This document shows positions 1 to 6,893 of a stretch of 13,990 bases of DNA, in pieces (the stretch's first letter is position 1; each line of letters begins with the position of its first letter). The notes under the pieces are model-generated. The model did no database searches, had not been told where the DNA came from, and saw only the letters and a list, made by a program, of their open reading frames with translations. Source of the stretch: Firmicutes bacterium UBA6418 (GTDB lineage: Bacteria > Bacillota > Clostridia > Peptostreptococcales > Anaerovoracaceae); NCBI GenBank assembly GCA_002439735.1, contig DJPG01000113.1:22534-36523 (forward strand). Reading direction: 5' to 3'. The translations under genes and the position numbers were made by a program.

Positions 1-1511
1 CGGTAAAAGCGCTCAAAGACGCGCTCCTGATGTTGCGGTGGGATCCCAATTCCTGTGTCCTTGACCGTCAGCACCGCTTCCTCTCCTACACAACTGGTGG
101 AGACCGTGACGCGACCCCCCTCCCGGTTATACTTGATCGCATTGTCACAGAGATTGTAACAGATCTCTGCCAGCAGTCGCTTAACGCTGCGCATTGGCAA
201 CGGCGCGCCTTCAAATTCCAAGCTCACCTGCTTTTTATCCGCCGTGTCCAAAAGGGAATCGGTCGTCTCACGCGCGATTTCCGAAAGATCACAGGTCTCA
301 AACGGCAACTCATCGCCTTCATCCAACTGCGAAAGACGGATGATATCCTCGATCAGACTTACCAGACGCGCGGCTTCCGTACGAATATGTCCCACAAAGC
401 GCGGCAGATCCTGCTTTGCCACCAATCCGTTTTCAATCAATTCCGCACTGCCCATAATCGACTGCAGCGGCGTTTTCAGCTCATGTGAAACATTGGCCGT
501 AAACTCCCGGCGATTCTGCTCGGCATGCGCCGTCTCCGTTACGTCAAATACCAAAATAACCGCGCCGATGATCTTACCGCCGGAGCTGATTGCGCTGATA
601 TCCAACTGATAGGTCTGCTCTCGGCGTTGCATCTGCATCTGACTGTAGCCGCTTTCCAATGCGCCCGCAATTGCCACGCTCACCTCTGGGCTTCGCTCTA
701 TCGTCAGGAAATCTTCTCCCACACAGCTTTCATCCGTCTCAAACAACCGCTGTGCCATCGGATTGATGCTGAGAATCTGACTTTTTTCATTGAGCAGGAT
801 CAATCCCTCTTTCATGCTGCCTGTAACCTGGTCGAACTCATCGTTTTTGCGCTGCAGTTTGGCAAGCTGTAGGTTGATCTGACGCCGCTGCTGATTGATT
901 CTCCCCAAGAGCGGCGCTAATTCCTCATAAGTGTCGTTCTCGAGCGGATGTTCCAGATCCAGATTTTCCAACGGCGCGACCACCCATTTAGCGATACGCT
1001 TGGAGAGAAGCGCTGACAGTACCAACGCCACAATCAATACCAGCAGGATCGGCTGCAGCATTCCCAGCACCAGCACGCCGGAGGTTGCTCGGCTGATCGA
1101 AATACGCAGCACACTGCCATCCTTCAGTTTCTGTGCCCGATACAAGGTCTTTTCCATCAGCGTTGAAGAATACCGTGAACTCTCACCGAAGCCTTTTTTC
1201 AAAGCCTGTTGGAATTCTTCACGATCCGCGTGATTTTCCATGTCACTGCCGTCCGCTTTGGTATCATACAAAACGTTTCCATCGGGATCGATCCAAGTTA
1301 AACGGAAGTTCTTCGATGCTAGATCCAAATCGTCCAGATAGGTCTGTCCGCTTTCCTCGATCGCGGCCGAAGCGAGTGTCAGTTCGTCCTGCATCTGCTT
1401 TTCCTGCAGACCGCCGAAATAGTCATATAAACAGCCTAAAATGATGAGCAGACTTGCGAGCAGCACTGCGCCGGCCGCGACCATCATTGCTTGAAATATC
1501 TTTTTCCTCAT
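1..1511 (-). CDS. phoR: PhoR-type sensor histidine kinase (partial, C-terminus outside window)
   Basis: Membrane sensor kinase of the phosphate-starvation two-component system, expected to phosphorylate the response regulator encoded just upstream. 503 codons are visible. A membrane segment lies near residues 9-31, an extracytoplasmic domain follows, and a second segment lies near 145-168. A PAS-like stretch covers roughly 225-330. The phospho-accepting H-box reads VSHELKTPL with His343. The ATP-binding N-box (NLCDNAIKYN) and G1 box (DTGIGIP, Asp485) follow, and the visible part stops in FERFYR, just before the expected G2 box (GLGL type). The start ATG overlaps the phoB stop as ATGA, which implies translational coupling. 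Seen: kinase motifs and overlap. Inferred: assignment to PhoR rather than another PAS-containing kinase, from its place in the pst-phoU-phoB operon. The missing end is a window artefact, not a truncation. Confidence 0.93.
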   Translation of the reverse strand, partial: MRKKIFQAMMVAAGAVLLASLLIILGCLYDYFGGLQEKQMQDELTLASAAIEESGQTYLDDLDLASKNFRLTWIDPDGNVLYDTKADGSDMENHADREEFQQALKKGFGESSRYSSTLMEKTLYRAQKLKDGSVLRISISRATSGVLVLGMLQPILLVLIVALVLSALLSKRIAKWVVAPLENLDLEHPLENDTYEELAPLLGRINQQRRQINLQLAKLQRKNDEFDQVTGSMKEGLILLNEKSQILSINPMAQRLFETDESCVGEDFLTIERSPEVSVAIAGALESGYSQMQMQRREQTYQLDISAISSGGKIIGAVILVFDVTETAHAEQNRREFTANVSHELKTPLQSIMGSAELIENGLVAKQDLPRFVGHIRTEAARLVSLIEDIIRLSQLDEGDELPFETCDLSEIARETTDSLLDTADKKQVSLEFEGAPLPMRSVKRLLAEICYNLCDNAIKYNREGGRVTVSTSCVGEEAVLTVKDTGIGIPPQHQERVFERFY

Positions 1512-2185
1512 GCCTGTACCTCCAACCGGTAACCGATTCCGCGCACGGTTTCAATCAAAGCTCCGTAAGCTCCCAGCTTCTGTCGCAGCGTCCGGATATG
1601 TACATCGACCGTGCGAGTTTCGCCCATATAGTCAATGCCCCAGATCTCATTGAACAGCTGATCTCTGGTAAAGGCGGTTCCCGGATGGGACATAAACAGC
1701 TTTAAAAGTTCAAATTCCTTGAGAGTCAACGTGATGCGCTCACCGTCTGCCGTAACCGTGTACTCGTCCAGATTGATAACCAGACCTCCGGCTTTCAGCA
1801 GATGCTGCACCTGGGATGGTTTATAGCGCCGCATGATGGCTTTGATGCGCGATACCATTTCCATCATTCCGAACGGCTTGACCAGATAATCATCCGCGCC
1901 CAGATCCAAGCTTTGGATCTTGTCATATTCCATTCCCCTGGCAGTCGCCATGATGATTGGAATTTCCGCAGTCGCCGGTGCCTTTCGCAGGGATTTGAGC
2001 AGTTCAACGCCGCTTTCGCCCGGCAGCATCACATCCAGGATTACCAGATCCGGCGTCTCCGTTTCCAATGCTTTGCGGAACTCCGCACCGTCTGCAAAGC
2101 CTCTGGCCTCAAACCCTGTGGATTTCAGCGTGTAAACTTCGATATCCCGAATACTGCTGTCATCCTCCACGCACCATATTTTCAT
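1508..2185 (-). CDS. phoB: PhoB/PhoP-type response regulator (OmpR family)
   Basis: DNA-binding response regulator of 225 residues that should activate the Pho regulon when phosphorylated by PhoR. The receiver domain fills about residues 1-118, with the acidic pair Asp8/Asp9, the phospho-acceptor Asp51 (LVILDVMLPG), Thr81 and the invariant Lys103 (LVKPFG). A winged-helix DNA-binding domain fills about 130-223, with the usual TRDQLFNEIWG and RTVDVHIRTLRQKLG segments and a terminal ETVRGIGYRLEV. The ATG at 2185 is preferred over an upstream in-frame start at 2230. It has an AAGGAGG site eight bases ahead, begins directly at the receiver strand MKIWCVEDD, and overlaps the phoU stop as ATGA. The family orthologue is called PhoP in Bacillus. 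The pst promoter ahead of pstS carries boxes that fit this protein, so autoregulation is likely. Confidence 0.95.
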   Translation of the reverse strand: MKIWCVEDDSSIRDIEVYTLKSTGFEARGFADGAEFRKALETETPDLVILDVMLPGESGVELLKSLRKAPATAEIPIIMATARGMEYDKIQSLDLGADDYLVKPFGMMEMVSRIKAIMRRYKPSQVQHLLKAGGLVINLDEYTVTADGERITLTLKEFELLKLFMSHPGTAFTRDQLFNEIWGIDYMGETRTVDVHIRTLRQKLGAYGALIETVRGIGYRLEVQA

Positions 2186-2832
2186 TGTTCTTCCTCCTTG
2201 TGGATCCCTGTCACCGCGAAGACAACCCATTCCGCAAGATTTACGGCATGGTCGCCGATACGCTCAAAATATTTCGCGATCATCAAAAGATCCAGCGCAT
2301 ATTCTCCATCCTGCGGGTTGTGGGCGATCACGCTGATCAGATCGCTTTTGACCTTTTCAAAGAATTCATCCACCACGTCGTCGTAGGCAATGACACTTTC
2401 CGCAAGCTCGGTATCCTTATGCACGAAGGCGTCCACGCTCTCGGTCACCATTTTGATGGTTGCCTTGGCCATCTCGTTGATGTCGCCGCACTCCTGCCCG
2501 GAACGCCCCTGCAGGAATGTGATGATCTCGCTGATATCCTCTGCCTGATCTCCGATTCGTTCCATATCCGTAATCATCTTCAATGCGGCCGATATCTGCC
2601 GGAGATCACGCGCCACCGGCTGCTGCTGCAAAAGCAGCTTCAAGCACAGACTCTCAATGTCCCGTTCCATGCGGTCAATTTCCGCATCCATCGGCTTGAC
2701 AGCCTTTGCGGTTTCCACGTTGCCATCCATCAATGCCTGCGCTGCCAATCCAATGACTTCCTCACACTGCGCGCCCATCTCGATCAGCCTTTTATTCAGA
2801 AGCTGCAGTTCCTCGTCAAATCTGCTTCTCAT
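2182..2832 (-). CDS. phoU: PhoU, phosphate signalling/transport regulator
   Basis: Cytoplasmic all-helical protein of 216 residues that links the Pst transporter to the PhoR kinase and represses Pho signalling when phosphate is plentiful. The two PhoU repeats are visible through their metal-binding signatures: ERIGDQAEDI at residues 91-100 and ERIGDHAVNLAEW at 190-202. The N-terminus MRSRFDEELQLLNKRL is typical of the family, which supports the ATG at 2832. A TTG nine bases earlier (2841) is in frame but sits one base after the GGGAGG site, so it is unlikely. The ATG lies one base after the pstB stop, and the gene's own stop overlaps the phoB start, so the protein is probably made in step with its neighbours. 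Length and motifs are normal; identification is firm. Confidence 0.96.
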   Translation of the reverse strand: MRSRFDEELQLLNKRLIEMGAQCEEVIGLAAQALMDGNVETAKAVKPMDAEIDRMERDIESLCLKLLLQQQPVARDLRQISAALKMITDMERIGDQAEDISEIITFLQGRSGQECGDINEMAKATIKMVTESVDAFVHKDTELAESVIAYDDVVDEFFEKVKSDLISVIAHNPQDGEYALDLLMIAKYFERIGDHAVNLAEWVVFAVTGIHKEEEQ

Positions 2833-2833
2833 A

Positions 2834-3589
2834 TCAACCAAACCTCCCTGTGATGTAATCTTCGGTACGTTTTTCCCGCGGCTGCGAGAACATTTTTTCG
2901 GTGTTTCCGTATTCTACCAGCTCACCGAGCAGGAAGAAAGCAGTCTGATCCGAGATACGCACCGCCTGTTGCATGTTGTGGGTTACGATAACTATAGTGT
3001 ACCTGTCTTTGAGCTGAATTGCAAGCTCTTCTATCTTAGAAGTTGAAATTGGATCCAACGCGCTGGTCGGTTCATCCATCAAAAGCACCTCCGGCTGCAC
3101 AGCCAGCGCCCGCGCGATACAAAGCCGCTGCTGCTGTCCTCCTGAAAGCCCCAGCGCTGATTTTTTCAGCCGATCCTTGACCTCATCCCAGATTGCCGCG
3201 TCACGCAGCGAGCGTTCCACGATGTCGTCCAGCTTTGCCTTCGCCTTGATGCCATGCGTGCGCGGTCCGTAAGCGATGTTATCGTAAACGCTCATCGGAA
3301 ATGGATTCGGTTTTTGGAACACCATGCCGATTTCCTTGCGCAGCTCGTTGACATCGACCGATGGATCGAAGATTTCACGTCCCTTGTAACGAATGTCTCC
3401 GGTGATCTTTACGCCCGGAATCAGATCATTCATGCGGTTCAGCGTTTTCAGAAACGTTGACTTACCGCAGCCGGATGGCCCAATCAGTGCGGTAATGCTC
3501 TTTTCGGGGATATCAATATTCACATCTTTGAGAGCCTGCGCATTGCCATACCACAGACACATATCTTTCACAGTAATGATATCGCTCAT
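2834..3589 (-). CDS. pstB: PstB, phosphate ABC transporter ATPase
   Basis: ATP-hydrolysing subunit of the PstSCAB high-affinity phosphate importer, expected as a dimer on the inner face of the membrane. With the ATG at 3589 it has 251 residues, the usual length. Walker A (GPSGCGKST) is at 37-45, the Q-loop glutamine at 92, the signature LSGGQ at 148-152, Walker B (VLLMDEP) at 168-174 and the switch histidine at 204 (VTHN). The QKPNPFPMSVYDN segment after the Q-loop is characteristic of PstB among ABC ATPases. The start is ambiguous. A GTG at 3601 would overlap the pstA stop as GTGA, like other junctions in this operon, and would add four residues, but the AGAGG site is only two bases from it. 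For the ATG the same site is 14 bases away. The protein identity does not depend on this choice. Confidence 0.96.
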   Translation of the reverse strand: MSDIITVKDMCLWYGNAQALKDVNIDIPEKSITALIGPSGCGKSTFLKTLNRMNDLIPGVKITGDIRYKGREIFDPSVDVNELRKEIGMVFQKPNPFPMSVYDNIAYGPRTHGIKAKAKLDDIVERSLRDAAIWDEVKDRLKKSALGLSGGQQQRLCIARALAVQPEVLLMDEPTSALDPISTSKIEELAIQLKDRYTIVIVTHNMQQAVRISDQTAFFLLGELVEYGNTEKMFSQPREKRTEDYITGRFG

Positions 3590-3597
3590 AATTTGAT

Positions 3598-4461
3598 TCA
3601 CACCTCTCTTCTCTTCTTATAATATTTTCCGACCAAAGTCGCCGATAAATTGATCAAAAGTGCCAGGATCATCAGGATTGACGCGATCGCGAACGCCACC
3701 TCAAACTCGCCCTGCTCCTTTGCGTAAACGTACAGCGCAACCGTCAAAGTCGCGCCGGATTCCCGCAATCCGTCAATCAGGTTGTATGCGTTGTGCGCGA
3801 AGCCCGCCGTATACAGCAATGCCGCCGTCTCACCCAGAATACGTCCAACTGCCAGAATACAGCCGGTGATGATGCCGTCGACACAGCCCGGAAACACAAC
3901 GGTTCGAATCACGCGCCACTTACCCGCGCCCAATCCGAACGCTCCCTCGCGATAGGATTGCGGTACAGTCTTCAGACTTTCCTGCGTCGTACGCATGATC
4001 GTCGGCAGGTTCATGATGACTAAAGTCAGACTTCCGGCCAGCAGCGAAGTTCCCATGCCCAAAAATTCGCAAAAGAACATCATACCTACCAGACCATAGA
4101 TAATGGATGGGATACCGGAAAGTGTTTCTGCCGCATACTCGATTGCGGCAACCAGTTTTTTATTCTGTGCGTACTCTGTCAGATAAATGGCCGCGCCTAC
4201 ACCCAACGGCAGCACAACAACCAGGGTTGCCAAAACAATATAAATCGTATTCAGAATATCCGGATAAATACCGATTTTTTCGGTCAGATAACTCGGCTCG
4301 GTGCTTAACAGCTCCCAGGAAAGGTTCGGAATCCCCCTATACATAACATAGCAGATCAGGAATGCAACCAGGATGCAAGTCAGCACTGCGGAAATCATCA
4401 TCAGGATTTTCATCACTGCGATATAGGTTCTTCTTTGTTTTGAAATTTTTTTTGTCTGCAT
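3598..4461 (-). CDS. pstA: PstA, phosphate ABC transporter permease
   Basis: One of the two membrane permeases that form the phosphate channel of PstSCAB. It has 287 residues with about six hydrophobic segments; the first is near residues 17-43, and the last ends just before the basic tail KYYKKRREV. The cytoplasmic EAA-type loop that docks on PstB is visible as REGAFGLGAGKWRVIRTVVFPG. PstA-type segments include the ETLSGIPSIIYGLVGMMFF stretch and VGRILGETAALL. The ATG at 4461 has an AAGGGGG site eleven bases ahead and begins 14 bases after the pstC stop. The stop overlaps a possible GTG start of pstB. It is distinguished from PstC by the shorter N-terminus, its sequence signature and its place directly before pstB. 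Confidence 0.95.
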   Translation of the reverse strand: MQTKKISKQRRTYIAVMKILMMISAVLTCILVAFLICYVMYRGIPNLSWELLSTEPSYLTEKIGIYPDILNTIYIVLATLVVVLPLGVGAAIYLTEYAQNKKLVAAIEYAAETLSGIPSIIYGLVGMMFFCEFLGMGTSLLAGSLTLVIMNLPTIMRTTQESLKTVPQSYREGAFGLGAGKWRVIRTVVFPGCVDGIITGCILAVGRILGETAALLYTAGFAHNAYNLIDGLRESGATLTVALYVYAKEQGEFEVAFAIASILMILALLINLSATLVGKYYKKRREV

Positions 4462-4475
4462 CTTGTCTAACCCCC

Positions 4476-5411
4476 TTACCGTTCCTTACTGCGCTTAAGG
4501 AAAAAGTTCAGTGTCGCGTTAATCAGCATAATAAAGAAGAATAACACCAACGCGATGGAAAACAGTGCCTGCCGCTGCAGTCCGGCTCCGGCATAGGACA
4601 TCTCGCTGGCCACCGCCGTCGTCAGGAAACGCACACTCTCAAACAGGTGCGGCATGTTTGCCACGTTGCCCGATACCATCATGACCGCCATTGCTTCGCC
4701 GATCGCGCGACCTACACCCAGCACGACAGCTGCCGCAATGCCGCTCCTAGCCGCAGGTACCGAAACCTTAAACCACGTTTCCGTCGGTGTTGCGCCGAGT
4801 GCAAATGACGCGTCCTCGTATTCCTTCGGAACGGCTTCTAAGGCGGTAATGGAAACCTTGATAATCGAAGGAAGGATCATGATCGCAAGTACAATAATCG
4901 CCGCCAACAGACTGGAGCCGTCCGGTACATGGAAGATTTTGCGAATGCCGGGAATCAAGATCAGCATGCCGACCAATCCGTAAACAACAGAAGGAATTCC
5001 AGCCAGCAGGTTGACAGCTTCCTCTACGATTCCTCTCAGCTTCGGCGGTGCCTCTTTGGCCAGATAAACTGCAGTAAAGAACCCCATCGGTACGCCAAGC
5101 AAGATCGCTCCGGATGTGCCGTACACGCTGGTCAGAATGAATGGCAGTATACCAAATTTTGCATCTTCGTTCGTGGACGCCCAGACTTTACCGAACAGAA
5201 AGTCTGTCAGACCGATCTGTCGAATGGCCGGAATACCTGCAATAATCAGATAAACGGTAATCATCAGCACACAAGCGACTGTCACCAGGCCGAGAATCAA
5301 GAAAACGCCATGGATCACCGTTTCAAAAGTCTTTTTACGCCTCGTCTGCGCAAGGCTTTGTTTTTCTATTTTATGCAGCTGATTCTCTTGCTGCCGTTTT
5401 GTCTTGTTCAT
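4476..5411 (-). CDS. pstC: PstC, phosphate ABC transporter permease
   Basis: Partner permease of PstA in the phosphate channel, 311 residues. It begins with a hydrophilic, basic and glutamine-rich cytoplasmic tail of about 28 residues, longer than that of PstA. About six membrane segments follow. Family signatures are AVNLLAGIPSVVYGLVGM, the EAA loop EYEDASFALGATPTETWFKV, and VGRAIGEAMAVMMVSG. The ATG at 5411 (MNKTKRQQ) is preferred; an in-frame TTG at 5438 has no good ribosome binding site. The site ahead of the ATG (AAAGGC) is itself weak. Together with the hairpin upstream, this would leave PstC made at a lower rate than the binding protein PstS, as expected for ABC importers that need excess binding protein. 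Confidence 0.95.
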   Translation of the reverse strand: MNKTKRQQENQLHKIEKQSLAQTRRKKTFETVIHGVFLILGLVTVACVLMITVYLIIAGIPAIRQIGLTDFLFGKVWASTNEDAKFGILPFILTSVYGTSGAILLGVPMGFFTAVYLAKEAPPKLRGIVEEAVNLLAGIPSVVYGLVGMLILIPGIRKIFHVPDGSSLLAAIIVLAIMILPSIIKVSITALEAVPKEYEDASFALGATPTETWFKVSVPAARSGIAAAVVLGVGRAIGEAMAVMMVSGNVANMPHLFESVRFLTTAVASEMSYAGAGLQRQALFSIALVLFFFIMLINATLNFFLKRSKER

Positions 5412-5459
5412 ATCTCGTGCCTTTCTGCATATGCGCAAGCCATGCTTTCCCTGCGAAAG

Positions 5460-5486
5460 AATTCTATATAAAAATAATTCTATATA
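5460..5486. repeat. Direct repeat AATTCTATATA (two copies)
   Basis: Two perfect 11-base copies lie at 5460-5470 and 5476-5486, a 16-base period, between the pstS-pstC hairpin and pstC. On the transcribed (minus) strand each reads TATATAGAATT and could act as an AT-rich -10 element or as unpaired leader. No good -35 is seen, so a role is not established. Confidence 0.6.
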
Positions 5487-5494
5487 GCAGGAAA

Positions 5495-5524
5495 CTGCGG
5501 TCGTTCCGATTGGGAACGCCGCAG
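5495..5524 (-). terminator. Intercistronic hairpin between pstS and pstC (attenuator or stability element)
   Basis: CTGCGG plus CGTTCC (5495-5500, 5502-5507) pair with GGAACG plus CCGCAG (5513-5524). This gives 12 base pairs with one bulged base and a five-base loop. In the direction of transcription it is followed only by TTTCC, so it is a poor full terminator. It is better read as partial attenuation or a 3' barrier that stabilises pstS mRNA relative to the rest of the operon. Confidence 0.7.
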
Positions 5525-5537
5525 CTCTTCTGATGAA

Positions 5538-6350
5538 TTAGTTTGCAGGTACTGCTCCGGCTGCGGAGATAACCTCTGCGGCGTCAGCGGAAGTTGCGTA
5601 GTCAAAGAACTTCTGCGCTGCTTCGGAGAGTTCCGTTCCTTCCTTCGTTACCAGAACGAACGGACGCTGTACTTTATAAGTACCATCTTTTACAGTTTCT
5701 TCGCTTGCGGTTACACCATCAACAGATACTGCTTTCACGGTATCCTTCAGTGCTGCCAGAGAAGCATAACCGATCGCATCCGGGTTCTGGGAAACAGTGG
5801 TGATGACATCGCCTGTGGAAGTTAATTCCTGACGATATTTGCAAGCCTCTTCCGTGCCGGTGATGGATTCAAAACCATCTCTTGTACCGCTTCCGGCTTC
5901 ACGTCCGATCAGAACGATTTCTGCGTCATTGCCGCCGACTTCTTTCCAGTTTGTAATCTCGCCGGTGTAGATCTTCGCGATCTGGTCAAGGCTTAAATCT
6001 GTTACCGGGTTTTCCGGGTTTACAATGATCGCAATACCATCATAAGCCAGAACGGTTTCCTGCAGACCTTGGGATTTTTCTTCATCCTTCAAGCTTCTGC
6101 TGGAAAGACCGATGTCGCAACGTCCTTCCGAAACTGCCGTGATACCGGAACCGGAACCGGTCGGATTGTATGTAACTTTGATGCCTTCATTATCTGCTTC
6201 AAATGCTTCTGTCAAACCGCCGATTACTTTTTCCATGGAAGTAGAACCATCTGTCGAAACAGTTCCGGTTGCTCCGTCGTCTTTTGAGCATCCAGTGAAT
6301 ACCATCATGGTAAGCAATAAAATCAATACAATGCTTCCTAACTTTTTCAT
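5538..6350 (-). CDS. pstS: PstS, phosphate-binding lipoprotein
   Basis: Extracellular solute-binding protein of the Pst importer, 270 residues. It has a lipoprotein signal: MKKLG, a hydrophobic core, then the lipobox FTGC with Cys21 as the expected lipid-anchored residue. Phosphate-contacting stretches of the PstS family are visible at 32-38 (STDGSTS), 64-69 (TGSGSG), 79-85 (DIGLSSR) and 149-158 (GREAGSGTRD). The ATG at 6350 has AAAGGAGAT eight bases upstream. An in-frame ATG at 6410 would overlap the -10 element and put 20 charged residues before the signal peptide, so I reject it. As the first gene of the operon, behind a PhoP box array and before a hairpin, it should be the most abundant product under phosphate limitation. 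Confidence 0.96.
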   Translation of the reverse strand: MKKLGSIVLILLLTMMVFTGCSKDDGATGTVSTDGSTSMEKVIGGLTEAFEADNEGIKVTYNPTGSGSGITAVSEGRCDIGLSSRSLKDEEKSQGLQETVLAYDGIAIIVNPENPVTDLSLDQIAKIYTGEITNWKEVGGNDAEIVLIGREAGSGTRDGFESITGTEEACKYRQELTSTGDVITTVSQNPDAIGYASLAALKDTVKAVSVDGVTASEETVKDGTYKVQRPFVLVTKEGTELSEAAQKFFDYATSADAAEVISAAGAVPAN

Positions 6351-6405
6351 TTTTATAATCTCCTTTTCCTTATTGAGTTTTTGTTTTTCTCTTTTGTACA
6401 AGTAC

Positions 6406-6411
6406 ATCATA
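6406..6411 (-). promoter_or_regulatory. -10 element of the pst-pho operon promoter
   Basis: The minus strand reads TATGAT here, about 55 bases before the pstS ATG. There is no recognisable -35 hexamer 17 bases upstream (TTTTTC), which is usual for promoters that depend on an activator such as PhoP/PhoB. The nearby box array ends ten bases upstream of it. Confidence 0.55.
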
Positions 6412-6420
6412 CTGTCTTTA

Positions 6421-6465
6421 TGTTAAAAGAAAAAGGAACCTTTTGTTAAATCCAAGTAAAGTTAA
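6421..6465 (-). promoter_or_regulatory. PhoP/PhoB box array upstream of pstS
   Basis: On the minus strand, TTTACT (6460-6455), TTAACA (6449-6444), TTCCTT (6438-6433) and TTAACA (6426-6421) occur at steps of 11, 11 and 12 bases. A further TTAACT (6465-6460) lies at the far end. The Bacillus PhoP site is built of TT(A/C/T)ACA-like hexamers repeated about every 11 bases in the -20 to -60 region. Here the array spans about -22 to -61 relative to the TATGAT -10, the expected place for direct activation. Confidence 0.65.
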
Positions 6466-6472
6466 TTCCCTC

Positions 6473-6501
6473 TTGACTTTATCGGATAAATCCTATATTC
6501 T
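6473..6501 (+). promoter_or_regulatory. Promoter of the HigBA-like unit
   Basis: TTGACT at 6473-6478 is followed, 17 bases on, by TATTCT at 6496-6501 (or TATATT at 6494-6499 with 15 bases). It lies about 26 bases before the ATG of the short toxin-like reading frame and is divergent from the pst promoter. Confidence 0.6.
6478..6490. promoter_or_regulatory. Palindromic operator candidate for the HigA-type antitoxin
   Basis: TTTATCGGATAAA is a perfect inverted repeat (six-base arms, one central base) lying between the -35 and -10 elements. Antitoxins of this type usually repress their own promoter by binding such a palindrome. A second, overlapping small dyad GGATAAATCC is at 6484-6493. Confidence 0.5.
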
Positions 6502-6526
6502 ATTTTTAGAAGTGTGAGGTATCTAT

Positions 6527-6598
6527 ATGGAAAAGTTTGAAGTCGAATTTTATGAACGAGATACAGATAATCTTGAAAGGTCAGGCAGAAAAAAATGA
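6527..6598 (+). pseudogene. Remnant of a HigB/RelE-type toxin (23 codons)
   Basis: This short reading frame has a ribosome site (GAGG, seven bases ahead), an ATG and a stop that overlaps the antitoxin start as ATGA. That is the arrangement of an intact HigB-HigA pair, but only 23 residues are encoded instead of about 100-120. The first ten residues, MEKFEVEFYE, match the usual opening of Gp49-like HigB toxins. The last ones, DNLERSGRKK, resemble the charged tails of the same family. I infer an in-frame internal deletion that removed the catalytic body while keeping both ends. An alternative is a newly arisen leader peptide that only serves translation of the antitoxin. No RNase active-site residues remain, so no toxin activity is expected. 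Confidence 0.55.
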
Positions 6599-6891
6599 GT
6601 ACAAAATTTAATGATTTTTTGGATGAACAGCTTCAAGACCCTGAGTTTCAAAAAGAATATGAAGCACTGCAGCCGGAACATGCGATCATTCAGGCAATCA
6701 TAGATGCACGCAAGCAATCCGGCCTGACACAAAAAGAGCTTTCCGCACGTACAGGTATTGCACAAAGCGATATCAGTAAACTCGAGTGCGGCAACGCGAA
6801 TCCGTCCATTCGCACACTGCAGAGACTGGCTCTGGCAATGGGCATGACACTCCATATTGAGTTTCGCCCAAATAAAAAAGGGCTCGGTTGA
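6595..6891 (+). CDS. higA: HigA-type antitoxin, XRE family DNA-binding protein
   Basis: Small helix-turn-helix protein of 98 residues. The N-terminal part (FNDFLDEQLQDPEFQKEYEA) is the toxin-facing segment common in HigA proteins paired with Gp49-like HigB toxins. The XRE domain covers about residues 30-88, with the recognition region GLTQKELSARTGIAQSDISKLE (43-64) followed by NANPSIRTLQRLA. The expected role is to bind and silence the toxin and to repress its own promoter, where a 13-bp palindrome is present. The start ATG overlaps the stop of the short upstream frame, and its own ribosome site is weak, so translation is probably coupled. Because the toxin appears to be gone, this is likely an orphan antitoxin kept as a regulator or in decay; the reading frame itself is intact. 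Confidence 0.85.
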   Translation: MSTKFNDFLDEQLQDPEFQKEYEALQPEHAIIQAIIDARKQSGLTQKELSARTGIAQSDISKLECGNANPSIRTLQRLALAMGMTLHIEFRPNKKGLG

Positions 6892-6893
6892 CG

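Noticed and set aside
2068..2853. Plus-strand open frame (261 codons) opposite phoU and phoB
   Set aside because: It is a shadow of two firmly identified genes, with no recognisable domain and the His/Leu/Cys-rich composition typical of antisense translation.
6351..6410. Longer PstS starting at the ATG at 6410
   Set aside because: It would place 20 charged residues before the lipoprotein signal and start inside the -10 element; the ATG at 6350 has a good ribosome site.
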